DNA of 64,000 nt from Mycobacterium sp. MYCO198283 (GCF_021213805.1 NZ_JAJQJI010000010.1:1-64000); one strand, 5' to 3'. Numbered from the stretch's first letter, positions 42,590-52,556 are shown. The notes: generated by a model from the letters alone, not told the origin. Numbers and translations are program-made.

Positions 42590-43176
42590 CCGGGCAGTTC
42601 GAGCAGCCGGCGCAGCGTCGTGAGCAGCTCGTCGCGGAGCTCGGCGTCGGGGATGTCGGCGACGATCGGGCTCGACACGGTGCCGCCGATCACCGCGGAG
42701 AAGATCGCGGCGCGCACCATCGACGCCGCGGTGGCGTCCTCCTCCCCCAGCAGCACGCGGTAGAGCCGGTCGATGAATCGCTGGAACGGCTCGTGGCGAC
42801 CCAGCAGCCGGATGATGACCGGGTCGTGCTGCAGCGTGACGACCCACCGCCGCCGGGCGACCGCGACCTCGACCACCCGCGTCAGCAGCACCGACCGCGC
42901 CCGCAGCCGGTCCGGTTCGGCCTCGGCGGCGTCGAGCGCGTCCTGCAGTGCCGTCAGTTCGTCCTCGGTGACGGCGATGACGATTTCGTCCTTCGTCCTG
43001 AACTGGTGGTAGACCGCGGCTTTGGTGACGCCGACGCGGTCGGCGATCATCTGCAGCGAGGTCCCGCTGACGCCGTGCTCGGCGATGAGGTCGAGCGCTG
43101 CGGCGAGGATGCGCGACTGCGCCGCCGTCCGGGGCGCCGGCGTCAGCGGGCTGCGCGCCGCCCACGGCTTGTCCAC
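42586..43176 (-). CDS. TetR-family transcriptional regulator
   Basis: A 196-aa regulator. The HTH (about 18-65) reads ILAAALDLIAEHGVSGTSLQ and GVTKAAVYHQFRTKDEI. The ligand domain is helical with VARRRWVVTLQHDPVIIRLLG. GTG start at 43176 (DKPWAAR). It is convergent with the NorEF-like operon and divergent from the secreted-protein gene at 43272. An imperfect inverted repeat lies in that 95-nt gap. Its target could be itself, the secreted protein or the membrane operon. Confidence 0.85.
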   Translation of the reverse strand: MDKPWAARSPLTPAPRTAAQSRILAAALDLIAEHGVSGTSLQMIADRVGVTKAAVYHQFRTKDEIVIAVTEDELTALQDALDAAEAEPDRLRARSVLLTRVVEVAVARRRWVVTLQHDPVIIRLLGRHEPFQRFIDRLYRVLLGEEDATAASMVRAAIFSAVIGGTVSSPIVADIPDAELRDELLTTLRRLLELPG

Positions 43177-43233
43177 GGGTCGAACGTATCCGACCAGCCG
43201 CCGTTCGCCTCCGCGGCGGTTCCGGAATTGTTA

Positions 43234-43250
43234 TTCTCAACGGTCGAGAA
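43234..43250. promoter_or_regulatory. Candidate operator over a -10 element
   Basis: TTCTC-N7-GAGAA inverted repeat overlapping TATTCT (43232-43237), a possible -10 for the secreted-protein gene. The arms are short, so this is only a candidate TetR site. Confidence 0.35.
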
Positions 43251-43271
43251 CGTCCCTCCCGAGGAGCAGCG

Positions 43272-43790
43272 ATGAGCGCACTGCGGTCCACCGTCGGAAC
43301 CGCCGCCCTGGCCGGACTGCTCGCCGCGGGCCTGGTCTCCCCGGCCGTCGCCGGCGCCGACGAGTCGTGGGGCATCAACGGCACGTTCACGGTGTTCTCG
43401 AACGGCCAGTGGGCGAAGACCAACGAGCGGTACGAGGACCAGGCGCAGGTCCGCAGCACCTGGACCGTGCAGACCACGTGCAGTTCGCCGGTCGACTGCA
43501 CCGGCACCGTCAAGAGCGATCAGGGCTGGGAGGCGCCGATCTACCGGGCCGGCGGCTCCTGGTGGGTCAAACGCAGCATCCCCGGATGGATCACCTGCGC
43601 CGACGGCGCGAAATTCGACGGCCTGCAGATGTTCCGGTTCTACTCGGTGGACGTCGCGACGGGCCTGCAGGACCCGTACAACACCAACACCTTCGCCGGC
43701 GAGGACATCACCAGCGGGCCCAGCGGGGCCTGCGGCCGCAGCCGCGAGACCCGCATCCGGATGCCCTGGACGGCCGTGCGGCTGGCCTGA
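43272..43790 (+). CDS. Secreted protein of unknown function
   Basis: A 172-aa protein with a Sec signal peptide (STVGTAALAGLLAAGLVSPAV, cleavage around AGA-DE, residue 29). The mature domain of about 143 residues has cysteines in TTCSSPVDC, WITCADG and SGACGR and conserved aromatics (GTFTVFSNGQWA, GGSWWVKR). It looks like the family of mycobacterial secreted proteins of about 150-180 aa with two disulfides, and loosely resembles the product at 32545. The start has an excellent GAGGAG. Convergent with mceF. Confidence 0.83.
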   Translation: MSALRSTVGTAALAGLLAAGLVSPAVAGADESWGINGTFTVFSNGQWAKTNERYEDQAQVRSTWTVQTTCSSPVDCTGTVKSDQGWEAPIYRAGGSWWVKRSIPGWITCADGAKFDGLQMFRFYSVDVATGLQDPYNTNTFAGEDITSGPSGACGRSRETRIRMPWTAVRLA

Positions 43791-43805
43791 CGCCCCACCC
43801 CCCGG

Positions 43806-45533
43806 TCACCTCGGCAGCATCTCCTGCCACGTCGTCGCCCGCGGGGAGACCAGGTCGGGGTTGGAGTACAGCTGCCCGTCCGGGGCCTGGTACTCGCCGG
43901 TGCGCGGGTTGTAGTGCGTGACCGCCACCGACGGGCCGGTCGCGGCGTAGGACCCGGCGCCGTCGGCCGGCGCACCCGCGGCGGCCGCAGGCACCGGCGC
44001 CTCGGCCGGCGGCCCCACCGCGGGCGACGGCAGCGGCTGCAGCGGCGCGGGCGGCGCGGCGGGCAGCGGACCGCCCGGCGGCGGTGGCGGCGGGTACACC
44101 GGCCCCGGCGCGGCGGGCACCGACGGCGGCGGCACCGTGGCACTGCCCGGCGTGCCCGGCGGCAGATCCGGGGTGAACCCGGGGGCACCCGCCGGCGGCG
44201 TGCCCGCCGGCACCGCACCCGGCGGCAGCGGCGTCCCCTCGACCGGTCCGTAGATGTTCTGGTTGAAGTTGTACCGGTCGTCGGGCGGCACGCCCTGGGC
44301 CACCAGGTTCGGGTCGATCACGTGCGGGCCGGCGACGTGCTGGCGCTGTCCCAGCGGCTGGAAGCCCTGCGGGTCGTTGCACAGTTCCACGGTCGGCGCC
44401 CGCTTGCCGGGGTACCGCATGCACGGATAGTTGCGGGCACCGCGCACGTTGATCGGGGAATCCTGCGGCAGCTTGCAGTAGATGCCGTCGGGGGTGTCGA
44501 TCACCGTGGTGTCGGCGGGGTTGCGCCACGACGACGGCGGCAGGAAGCCGACGGTGCACGGCGGCGGGTCACCGACGGTGATCGCGAACTCGCCGATCGG
44601 CTGCCCCATCGGCTGGTTCGCCACGGTGCCGTAGCTCTGCGTCGACGCGACGTACGGCGGCAGCACCACCAGCAACTGCTCGATGCTCTTGTCGTAGGTC
44701 ATCGTGATCTCGGTGAGCGTCGTCAGGTTGGCCAGCAGCACCGGCAGCGTCGGCTTCACCTGGTCGAGCAGCGTGGTGGCCTCGTTGAGGCTTCCCGGAC
44801 CGGTCTGCAGGATGGTGCGCACCTGCGGGTCGTTCGTCTCCAGCTGCGAGGTCACGCCGGCCAGCCCGGCCGCCCACTCGCGGATCGAGTTGACGGTCTG
44901 GGCGTTCGCGTCGAGCAGGGTGCCCGAGTCGTCGATGACCGACCGGGTCTGGTCCGCGACGCCGCCGAGGTCTGCGGTCAGCGTGGACGTCGAGTCGAGC
45001 AGCGACCCGAAGTCGTAGCCTGCGCCGTTGAAGCCTTTGTACGTCTCGTCGAGCAGGTTGCTCAGCTGCTCCTTGGGCAGGCTCTGCACCAGCTTGCTCA
45101 CCTGGTCGAGCACCGGCCCGACCTCCTGCGGGATGCTGGCCGCGCTGGCCGGGATCACCGAACCCTCCTCCAGGTACGGGCCGTCGTCGGTGAGCGGACG
45201 CAGGTCGACGTACTGCTCACCGACCGCGGACACGCTGCGCACGTCCGCCCGCAAGTTGCGGGGCACCTTCGGCGAGGTGTCCAACGACAGCGTCGCCACC
45301 GCGCCGTCGCGGGTCAGGTCGACCGAGGTGACCTTGCCCAGCTGCACCCCGCGGTAGGTGACGTTGCTGAACTTATAGAGCCCGCCGCTGGCGGGCAGTT
45401 CCAGCTTCACCGTGATGCGCCCGACCCCCAGCAGCGTGGGCGCCTGCAGGTAGTTGAACACCATCACCAGGACGCCGACCACCGACGCGATGGTGAAGAT
45501 GATGAGCTGCGTGCGGACAAACCGTGTGAGCAT
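43806..45533 (-). CDS. mceF: MCE family protein MceF
   Basis: A 575-aa Mce protein: N-terminal membrane helix (about 10-30), MCE/MlaD domain (about 38-120: ITVKLELPASGGLYKFSNVT, YRGVQLGKV), long helical region (about 130-300) that forms the tunnel in Mce complexes, then a very long Pro/Ala/Gly-rich tail (about 400-560), longer than I expect for MceF. Last gene of the polycistron; TGATG overlap with mceE. Mce complexes carry hydrophobic molecules across the envelope. The mce subtype cannot be fixed from here. Confidence 0.92.
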   Translation of the reverse strand: MLTRFVRTQLIIFTIASVVGVLVMVFNYLQAPTLLGVGRITVKLELPASGGLYKFSNVTYRGVQLGKVTSVDLTRDGAVATLSLDTSPKVPRNLRADVRSVSAVGEQYVDLRPLTDDGPYLEEGSVIPASAASIPQEVGPVLDQVSKLVQSLPKEQLSNLLDETYKGFNGAGYDFGSLLDSTSTLTADLGGVADQTRSVIDDSGTLLDANAQTVNSIREWAAGLAGVTSQLETNDPQVRTILQTGPGSLNEATTLLDQVKPTLPVLLANLTTLTEITMTYDKSIEQLLVVLPPYVASTQSYGTVANQPMGQPIGEFAITVGDPPPCTVGFLPPSSWRNPADTTVIDTPDGIYCKLPQDSPINVRGARNYPCMRYPGKRAPTVELCNDPQGFQPLGQRQHVAGPHVIDPNLVAQGVPPDDRYNFNQNIYGPVEGTPLPPGAVPAGTPPAGAPGFTPDLPPGTPGSATVPPPSVPAAPGPVYPPPPPPGGPLPAAPPAPLQPLPSPAVGPPAEAPVPAAAAGAPADGAGSYAATGPSVAVTHYNPRTGEYQAPDGQLYSNPDLVSPRATTWQEMLPR

Positions 45534-46948
45534 CAGCCGTCACTTCCGGGTGCTGGCGGAATGAGGGGAACCGTCACGACGTCCGGCGCTGCCGGCCCGC
45601 CCAGCTGCGGCACCGGCGGTGGCGGCGCCGCCGGATCCGGTGCGGCCGCCAGCTGCGGCACACCGGTGATCGGCGGGTTCACGCCCGGCGGCAGGTCGGC
45701 CGGGACGAGCCGCAGCCCCGGCGGCACCAGCGCCTCGATCTGCGGCTGGGCGGGCGGCGGCGCCTGCCCGGCCGAGAGGTTCGCCGGCGCCGACGCGGGC
45801 GGCGCGCTGCCGCCCGCGGCGGGCAGCGGCGTCGTGCCCTGCGTGATGCCCGCCATCAGCGGGTCGTAGGTGTAGTTCAGGTACTGCGGATCGCCCGGCG
45901 CCGGGGTGAGCGCGGCGCCCTCCTGCCCGAACCGGGTGCCGAGGAACAACGCCCGCTTCAGGCGCGGGATCGTCAGGTCGATGTCGGCGAACAGGTTGTA
46001 GTAGTCGCCGCGGATGCCGCGGTCGATGAACGTCTGGGTGTAGGGGAAGAACAGCGCGTACGCCAGGATGACGTCCAGGTCGGGGCCCACGTCGGCCAGC
46101 GCCTTGATCGCCGGCGTCAGGTTGCGCAGGTCGTTCACCAGGTCGTCCTTGGACTCGGTGACCACGGCGCTGGCGGTGTCGCTGAACTCCCCCAGCTTCG
46201 TCAGCGCGGTGGTCAGCCGCGGCCGCTCCCGGTTGAGCACCTCCAGCGCCGGCGGGATCTTGCGCAGCGCCTCGGTGATGACGTCGCGCTGGGCGGCGAG
46301 CGTGCCGGAGAACCGGTTGAGGTTCTCGATGGTCGCCACCAGGTTGTCGCGTTGGGCGCTCAGCGTGCCGATGAACCGGTCGAGCCGCGAGAGCAGGTCG
46401 CGGATCTGCGGTTCCCGGCCGCCGAGGGTGGCGTTGAAGCTGGAGACGATGTCGCCGAGCTGCCCCAGCCCGCCGCCGTTGACCACGACCGACAGCGACG
46501 ACAGCGTCTGCTCGGTCGTCGGGTACGTCGACGCCTTGTTCAGGCCGATGGTGGCGCCCGATTGCAGCCGGCCCTGCGGCTCCTGGCCCAGCGGGGTGTC
46601 GAGCGACAGGTGCATCGACCCGAGCAGGCTGGTCTGCCCCACCTTGGCGACCACGTTGGCCGGGACGACGACATCCGGGTTCACCCAGGCCTCGACGTCG
46701 GCGTGCCAGTTGTCGACGGTCATCTTGCCGACGCTGCCCACCACGACGTCGTTGATCAGCACCGGCGAGTTCGACTCCAGCGTGGCGACGTTCTCGATCT
46801 CCACGTGGTACAGCGCCGCGTTCGCGCCGCGGCCCTTCACACCCGGCAGCGGCAGCGAGTTGACGCCCTGGAAGCCGCAGCCCGACACCGTCAGGGCCGC
46901 GCAGCAGCCCAGCGCACCGAAGCCGCGCGCATATCGGTGAGCGGTCAT
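45533..46948 (-). CDS. mceE: MCE family lipoprotein MceE
   Basis: A 471-aa Mce protein of the E position, shown by a lipobox TVSGC with Cys24 after a signal peptide. The MCE domain is at about 45-125 (NAALYHVEIENVATLESNSPV), helical domain about 140-320, and a Pro-rich tail from about 380. The ATG overlaps the mceD stop by 4 nt. Longer upstream reading is a shadow within mceD. Confidence 0.92.
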   Translation of the reverse strand: MTAHRYARGFGALGCCAALTVSGCGFQGVNSLPLPGVKGRGANAALYHVEIENVATLESNSPVLINDVVVGSVGKMTVDNWHADVEAWVNPDVVVPANVVAKVGQTSLLGSMHLSLDTPLGQEPQGRLQSGATIGLNKASTYPTTEQTLSSLSVVVNGGGLGQLGDIVSSFNATLGGREPQIRDLLSRLDRFIGTLSAQRDNLVATIENLNRFSGTLAAQRDVITEALRKIPPALEVLNRERPRLTTALTKLGEFSDTASAVVTESKDDLVNDLRNLTPAIKALADVGPDLDVILAYALFFPYTQTFIDRGIRGDYYNLFADIDLTIPRLKRALFLGTRFGQEGAALTPAPGDPQYLNYTYDPLMAGITQGTTPLPAAGGSAPPASAPANLSAGQAPPPAQPQIEALVPPGLRLVPADLPPGVNPPITGVPQLAAAPDPAAPPPPVPQLGGPAAPDVVTVPLIPPAPGSDG

Positions 46949-48321
46949 GGCGTCGGAGTCCCTTCGGCCGGCGCCGCACCGCCGACCTCCGCGGGCAGCG
47001 GCGTGCCCAGGGGCGGTCCGAAATCGGCCTGGTCCGCCGGGATGACGGCCGGCCCGCCCGGCGGCGGCGACGACGGCGGGATCGGGAAGCCGGGGATGCC
47101 CGAGTACGCCGAGAAGTCCGGCGGGATGTACGGGATGTCCGGCGGCGGTTTGGGATTGCCCTCCCGCAGCCGGTCCTCGCTGTAGATGAGGTTGTCGGGG
47201 CTGGCCTGCTTGGCCAGGATCGGGTTGATCGGGATGGGCAGCTGGTTGAGCGACAGGAACCGCGCCGCCGGCCCCAGGTAGTCGGCACACAGCTTCGCCG
47301 TCTCGGGGCCGGTGGCGTTCTCGATGGCCCCGATCGCCCCGCAGATGAACTGCACCGGGTTCTCGAAGGTGTTGAGCACGAACGCGCCCACCGGGTCGCC
47401 GGTGTCCGGGTTGTAGATGTTGTAGGCGTTGGCGAACGCGTTGGGCGCGACGTGCAGCAGGTTCTCGACGGAGATCTTGTTGTCGGCCAGCGTCTGCGTC
47501 ACCTGGGACAGGCCGCGGACCTGTTCGACGGTGGCGTCGCGGCTGCCGGCGACGAATCGCTGCACCTCGCCGAGTGCCACCGACAGGTCGGTCAGCGCGG
47601 CGTCCAGATCGTCGCGGCTGCCGTTGACGACGCTCGTCAGCGTCGCGAGCCGGTCGTTGAACTGCATGATCTGCTGGCCCGAACCGCGCAGCGCGCTGAC
47701 GAAGACCTGCAGGTTCTTGATGACGTTCACGATGTCGCCGCTGCCCTCGGCGAGGATGCGCGCGGCGCCCGACAGCTGCGCCAGCGTCGAACGCAGCTTG
47801 TCGCCGTTGCCGTCCATCGCGTCGGCGGCGCTGTCGATGAACCGCGACACCGAGGTGCCGTCGACACCGCTCTTCGGGCCGAGGTCGGTGGCCAGCCGCA
47901 TCAGCTGATCCTTGACCTCGTCCCACTCGACCGGCACCGCGGTGCGGTCGGAGGTGATGACCGCGCCGTCGGGCATCGTCGGGCCGCTGCTGCGGTAGGC
48001 GGGCGCCAGCTGCACGTACCGCGCCGCGACGAGGTTCTGCGAGACGATCACCGCGCGGGCGTCCGCCGGGACCGGGACGTCGTGGTCGACCTTGAGCACC
48101 ATCTTCGACTCGGTGCCGACCGGCTCGATGGACTCGACCTTCCCGACCTTGACGCCGGAGACCCGCACCTCGTCGCCCGGATAGATGGCGGTGGTGGTGG
48201 TGAAGTACGCGGTGATGGTCTTCGGGCCGAAGAAGTGCTGGCGGACGACGAACACCGCGCCGGCGGCCAGCAGCACCACCAGGGCCACGGCGGTGATCGC
48301 GACGAGCCGAGTGCGGGACAT
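46945..48321 (-). CDS. mceD: MCE family protein MceD
   Basis: A 458-aa protein: N-terminal membrane anchor (about 7-27), MCE domain (about 34-115: TITAYFTTTTAIYPGDEVRVSG), helical domain (about 130-310) and a conserved D-type C-terminal region with NAFANAYNIYNPDTGDPVGAF and FICGAIGAIENATG, then a Pro-rich tail. Overlaps mceC by 1 nt (TGATG) and mceE by 4 nt. Confidence 0.92.
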   Translation of the reverse strand: MSRTRLVAITAVALVVLLAAGAVFVVRQHFFGPKTITAYFTTTTAIYPGDEVRVSGVKVGKVESIEPVGTESKMVLKVDHDVPVPADARAVIVSQNLVAARYVQLAPAYRSSGPTMPDGAVITSDRTAVPVEWDEVKDQLMRLATDLGPKSGVDGTSVSRFIDSAADAMDGNGDKLRSTLAQLSGAARILAEGSGDIVNVIKNLQVFVSALRGSGQQIMQFNDRLATLTSVVNGSRDDLDAALTDLSVALGEVQRFVAGSRDATVEQVRGLSQVTQTLADNKISVENLLHVAPNAFANAYNIYNPDTGDPVGAFVLNTFENPVQFICGAIGAIENATGPETAKLCADYLGPAARFLSLNQLPIPINPILAKQASPDNLIYSEDRLREGNPKPPPDIPYIPPDFSAYSGIPGFPIPPSSPPPGGPAVIPADQADFGPPLGTPLPAEVGGAAPAEGTPTP

Positions 48322-49403
48322 CAGCGCGAACCTCCGGGGATGGCGTTGTACGGGAACGGCAGCTCGGCGCGCGGGCCGGCCGTGTCAGGCGGCTGGCCGG
48401 CGTTGGTGCCGCGGCGGAACCCGAACGCGAAGTCGAGGAACGGCTGCAGGATCTGCGCGGGCTGCAGGTTCGGCACGTAGGCGTTGTAGTAGGCGCCGTT
48501 GGCGACGGTCTCGCCCTGCGTCACCGCGAACTTCGTCAGGCCCTTGAGGGCCGCGGCGATGTTGTCGCGGTTGTCCTCGAGCATCTTGTTGACGTTGTTG
48601 AGCCGCTGCAGCGTCGGCGCGAGCTCGGCCTCGTTGTCGGCTACCAGCCCGGTCAGCTGCCGGGACACCGCCGACGTGTTGGCCAGCAGGCTCACGATCG
48701 CCTGGCGCCGGTCGTTGAGCACCTCGAGCAGATCGTTGGCGTTGAGGATCAGGGAGTTCACCGCCATGCTGCGGTCGCTGAGGATCTTCGTCACGTCCCC
48801 GGCGTTCTTCAGCAGCCGCGCCAGCGTCTCGTCACGGCTGTTGAGCGCCTCCGACAGCCGGGTCAGCCCGTCGAACGTCGGCCCGAGCTGCGGCGCGATC
48901 TGGTCGAGCGTCTCCGACAGCGTGTCCAGCGACTGGTTGAGCTGGGCGGTGTCGGTGTCGCGGGTGTTGGTGGTCAGCTCGCCGACGAAATCGGTCAGCG
49001 AGTACGGCGACGAGGTCCGCGTCGACGGGATCGTGGTGTTGGGCCGCATCGTGCCGTCGCCGTCGGACTCCAGGACCAGCACCCGCTCCCCGAGCAACGA
49101 TCCCGTCCGGACGTGGGCGGTGGTCTGCGACCCCAGCGGCACATTGCCCTTGGCGGTGAAGACGACGAGCGCCTCGCCCTGCTTGAGCGTGATGTCCTGC
49201 ACCGACCCGACCTTGATGCCTGACAACGTGACGTCGTTGCCGGCCACCAGGCCGCCTGCTTCGGCGAACAGCGCCGAGTACCGGACCGTGGTGGCCCACG
49301 ACTGGATCCGTTCCGGCTGCAGCCCGACGGCGATGAGCAGGATGATCAGCACCGTGCCGATGAATCCCGCCTTGACCAGTTCTCTTCCGCGGTATTTGAG
49401 CAT
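48321..49403 (-). CDS. mceC: MCE family protein MceC
   Basis: A 360-aa protein: membrane anchor (about 12-31), MCE domain (about 37-117: TTVRYSALFAEAGGLVAGNDVTL), helical region and a C-terminal segment NGAYYNAYVPNLQPAQILQPF typical of C-position Mce proteins. The ATG directly follows the mceB stop with no gap. Tail is short compared with D, E and F. Confidence 0.92.
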   Translation of the reverse strand: MLKYRGRELVKAGFIGTVLIILLIAVGLQPERIQSWATTVRYSALFAEAGGLVAGNDVTLSGIKVGSVQDITLKQGEALVVFTAKGNVPLGSQTTAHVRTGSLLGERVLVLESDGDGTMRPNTTIPSTRTSSPYSLTDFVGELTTNTRDTDTAQLNQSLDTLSETLDQIAPQLGPTFDGLTRLSEALNSRDETLARLLKNAGDVTKILSDRSMAVNSLILNANDLLEVLNDRRQAIVSLLANTSAVSRQLTGLVADNEAELAPTLQRLNNVNKMLEDNRDNIAAALKGLTKFAVTQGETVANGAYYNAYVPNLQPAQILQPFLDFAFGFRRGTNAGQPPDTAGPRAELPFPYNAIPGGSR

Positions 49404-50426
49404 TTAGGGCTCCGCGCACCTTCCCGTGTCCTGCCTGATCTCGGGGAACACCGCGGTCCGGCCCTGCAGGTCGGTGACGCGGACCTTCAGGCCGCAGATG
49501 TAGTACATGATCCAGCTGCCGTAGGCGCCCAGGCGTTGCAGCTTCTTGTAGTTCGTGGGCGCCTTTTGCAGTGCGGCGCCGATGCGCTCCTCGTCGCGGT
49601 CGAGCAGCGGCGCGAGCCGATTCAGCTCGTCGACCGTGCCGGCCAGCGGCGGCCGCGCGTCGGTCAGCAGGTCCGCCAGCGACGCGGTGCCGTTGTCCAG
49701 CGAGGTGATGGCGGCGCCGATGGGATCCCGGTCGGCGGCCAGCCCGCTGACGAGCTGATCGAGCCGTTGGATGGCGCCGGAGAACTGCTGGCCCTGGTCG
49801 CCGAGCGTCTGCAGCGTGGTGTTGAGGTTGTCGATCACCTGCTGGATGACCTGGTTGTTGTCGGCCAGCGTGGTGGAGAACGACGACGTGTTGGACAGCA
49901 GCGACTGCAGCGTCCCGCTCTGGCCCTGCAGCACCTGCAGCAACGACGCGGTCAGCGCGTTGACGTCGCGCGGGTTCAGCCCGCGGATCACCGGCTTGAG
50001 CCCGCCCAGCAGCAGGTCGAGGTCGAGCGCGGGCTCGGTGCGCTCCTTGGGGATCTGCGCCTCGGCGGGGAGTTTGCGCGTCGAGCCCGGGCCGTCGATC
50101 AGCTCCAGATAGCGGTCGCCCACCAGGTTCAGGTAGCGCACCGCCGCCTTGGTCCCGGTGGTCAGCACCACCGACTTGTCCGCGTCGAACTCCACGCGGA
50201 CCGAATGGTCCTCCTGCAGCGACACCCCCTGCACCGTGCCGACGCGGATGCCCGCGACGCGGACCGAATCGCCGGTCTTGAGCCGGGAGGCGTCGGTGAA
50301 CAGCGCCGAGTACGACTCCGTCGAGCCGCCGCGGTACTCGCCGAAGATCATGAAGAGGAAGGCGGTGAACACCACCATCACCAGCCCGAAGATGCCGAAC
50401 TTGATGGCCGTCGCGTTACGCCTCAT
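49404..50426 (-). CDS. mceB: MCE family protein MceB
   Basis: A 340-aa protein: membrane anchor (about 8-28), MCE domain (about 36-115: STESYSALFTDASRLKTGDSVRV), helical domain, and the B-type C-terminal region SWIMYYICGLKVRVTD with a short end GRCAEP. Overlaps mceA by 4 nt. Confidence 0.92.
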   Translation of the reverse strand: MRRNATAIKFGIFGLVMVVFTAFLFMIFGEYRGGSTESYSALFTDASRLKTGDSVRVAGIRVGTVQGVSLQEDHSVRVEFDADKSVVLTTGTKAAVRYLNLVGDRYLELIDGPGSTRKLPAEAQIPKERTEPALDLDLLLGGLKPVIRGLNPRDVNALTASLLQVLQGQSGTLQSLLSNTSSFSTTLADNNQVIQQVIDNLNTTLQTLGDQGQQFSGAIQRLDQLVSGLAADRDPIGAAITSLDNGTASLADLLTDARPPLAGTVDELNRLAPLLDRDEERIGAALQKAPTNYKKLQRLGAYGSWIMYYICGLKVRVTDLQGRTAVFPEIRQDTGRCAEP

Positions 50427-51679
50427 CCGGGTTGTCCGACCTGCGCGGTGTTACGGGGCGGGCCGTCGAGCGGACCGTACAGCAAGTTCTTCAGCCCTTC
50501 GGAGTTGATGAGCCAGCCCTGGTTGCCGTACTCGTAGGCGTTGGCGCCGTTGTCCATCACGAGGTACGGCGTGCGCTTGCCGAACGGCACGCGGGGCAGG
50601 TCGGTGCACTGCGGGCCGCCGCTGGCGTTGACCTTCGGCAGGTTGCCCGGATAGCGGTACCGCTCGATGCCGAGCACGAAGCTCACGTTCACCGCGACCC
50701 CGGGGTCGGGCAGGTCCGGGCCGGTGGCCAGCGGGTACATGCCCGACAGGCCGCACCACAGCGCCTGGTTGTACTTGTTGAGCGTCTGGGCGGTCGGCCC
50801 GAGCTGGCGCAGCGTCGTCGACAGCGGCTCGCGGACGTCGGTGAGCAGCGGGTTGCCGACGTCGGCCAGCCCGGTGGCGCTGACCAGCAGCGCGTCCAGG
50901 TTCTGCTGTTCGTCGACGAACGTCTGGCTGACCTGCGTGGCGCTGCGCGCCGTGGTCATCAGGTCGGGTGCGGCGTCGGCGTAGGCGCCGAGCACCTGCG
51001 GGGCCAGCTCCAGGTCGCGCGACAGGTTCGGCAGGCTGGGTTCGATGGTGGCCAGGTAGCGGTCGAAGTCGACGAGCGCGTCGCCGAGCTTCTCGCCCCG
51101 GCCGTTGAAGGCTTGGGCGATCGCGCCGAGGGTCTCGTTGAGCTTCTGCGGCTCGATGCTGCCGAGCACCTGGGTCAGCTGCTCGAACACCGTGTTGATC
51201 TCGACGGTGACGTGGCCGGAGTCCAGCACCGCGCCGGGGTGCAGCGCGTCGGTGGCCGGCTTCGCGGGCGGCACCAGCTGCACGAACTTCGCCCCGAACA
51301 CCGTGGTGGACGCGATGTTGACGAGCACGTTCGCCGGGATCAGCTTGAGCTGGTCGGGGTTCATGGCCAGCGTCAGCTTCGCCTTCCCGTCCGGGGTGCT
51401 GGTGATGGACTCGACGAAGCCCACCTGCACGCCGCGCATCTTCACCTTCGCGTCGGGGTTCATGACCAGACCCGCGCGGTCCGACATGACGGTGACCGGC
51501 ACGGTGCGGGTGAAGTCGCCGCGGAACAGCAGCACCGCCACCGCGAAGATCGCGAGGATGATGCCGACCGTCGCCAGCCCGGTCGCGGGCCGCACCCAGC
51601 CCGGTGTCTCCTTGCGGGTGCCCTTTACGGCCTGGTGCCGCGCCGTCGGCACTCCGCCGGGGGGAACGCTTGCTGTCAT
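50423..51679 (-). CDS. mceA: MCE family protein MceA
   Basis: A 418-aa protein: a polar N terminus of about 33 residues, membrane anchor (about 34-52), MCE domain (about 58-140: TVPVTVMSDRAGLVMNPDAKVKMRG), helical region (about 150-320) and an A-type C terminus with LPRVPFGKRTPYLVMDNGANAYE. It has a perfect AGGAGGTGAC ribosome-binding site, so it can be translated independently of yrbEB, whose stop is 9 nt upstream. Confidence 0.93.
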   Translation of the reverse strand: MTASVPPGGVPTARHQAVKGTRKETPGWVRPATGLATVGIILAIFAVAVLLFRGDFTRTVPVTVMSDRAGLVMNPDAKVKMRGVQVGFVESITSTPDGKAKLTLAMNPDQLKLIPANVLVNIASTTVFGAKFVQLVPPAKPATDALHPGAVLDSGHVTVEINTVFEQLTQVLGSIEPQKLNETLGAIAQAFNGRGEKLGDALVDFDRYLATIEPSLPNLSRDLELAPQVLGAYADAAPDLMTTARSATQVSQTFVDEQQNLDALLVSATGLADVGNPLLTDVREPLSTTLRQLGPTAQTLNKYNQALWCGLSGMYPLATGPDLPDPGVAVNVSFVLGIERYRYPGNLPKVNASGGPQCTDLPRVPFGKRTPYLVMDNGANAYEYGNQGWLINSEGLKNLLYGPLDGPPRNTAQVGQPG

Positions 51680-51688
51680 GTCACCTCC

Positions 51689-52546
51689 TTAGCCCGAGAG
51701 GTTGAAGTTGCCGTTGGAGCCGTAGATGGACAGCGACACCAAGAGGGTCACCGACACCACGACGATGAGCGAGGTGCGCACGGCGTTGCCGACCGCGACG
51801 CCGACCCCCGACGGCCCGCCGGTGGCGAAGTAGCCGAAGTAGGTGTGGATCAGCAGGATCGCCAGCGCGATGCAGATCGCCTGCAGGAAGGACCACAGCA
51901 GGTCGATCGGGTTGAGGAACGTGTCGAAGTAGTGGTCGTAGAGCCCACCGGACTGGCCGAACAGCATCACCGTGGTGAACTGGCTGGCCAAGAAGGACAG
52001 GATCACCGCGATCGAGTACAGCGGCACGATGGCGATCATCCCGGCGATGATGCGGGTGCTCACCAGGTAGGACACCGGCCGGATCGCCATGGTCTCCAGC
52101 GCGTCGATCTCCTCGTTGATCCGCATCGCGCCCAGCTGCGCGGTGACGCCCGCTCCGAAGGTGGCCGCCAGCCCGATGCCCGCGACCACCGGCGCCGCGA
52201 TGCGCACGTTGATGAACGCCGCCAGGAAGCCCGTCAGCGCCTCGATACCGATGTCGCCCAGCGAGGAGTAGCCCTGCACCGCCAGCGTGCCGCCGGTGGC
52301 GAGCGTCAGGAAGCCGACGATCACGACCGTGCCACCGATCATCGCCAGCGTGCCCGCGCCCATCGAGATCTCGGCGATCAGCCGGATGACCTCCTTGCGG
52401 TAGTGCACCGCCGCGAACGGCGCGGCGCCGATCGCCCGGCCGTAGAACAGCGTGTGGTCGCCGAGCCGGCTCATCGTCCCGACGGGCCGGCCGAGGTTCT
52501 TGAAGAACCTCGGGTAGGTCGACCGCAGCGTCGTCATCGTTCCCAT
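51689..52546 (-). CDS. yrbEB: YrbE-family ABC permease B (Mce transporter)
   Basis: A 285-aa MlaE-like permease with about five membrane helices and the characteristic cytoplasmic coupling region ATFGAGVTAQLGAMRINEEIDALETMAIRP. It forms a heterodimeric inner-membrane channel with YrbEA and works with the MceG (Mkl) ATPase encoded elsewhere. AGGGGAGCGGCC precedes the ATG. It lies 10 nt after yrbEA. Confidence 0.93.
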   Translation of the reverse strand: MGTMTTLRSTYPRFFKNLGRPVGTMSRLGDHTLFYGRAIGAAPFAAVHYRKEVIRLIAEISMGAGTLAMIGGTVVIVGFLTLATGGTLAVQGYSSLGDIGIEALTGFLAAFINVRIAAPVVAGIGLAATFGAGVTAQLGAMRINEEIDALETMAIRPVSYLVSTRIIAGMIAIVPLYSIAVILSFLASQFTTVMLFGQSGGLYDHYFDTFLNPIDLLWSFLQAICIALAILLIHTYFGYFATGGPSGVGVAVGNAVRTSLIVVVSVTLLVSLSIYGSNGNFNLSG

Positions 52547-52556
52547 GGCCGCTCCC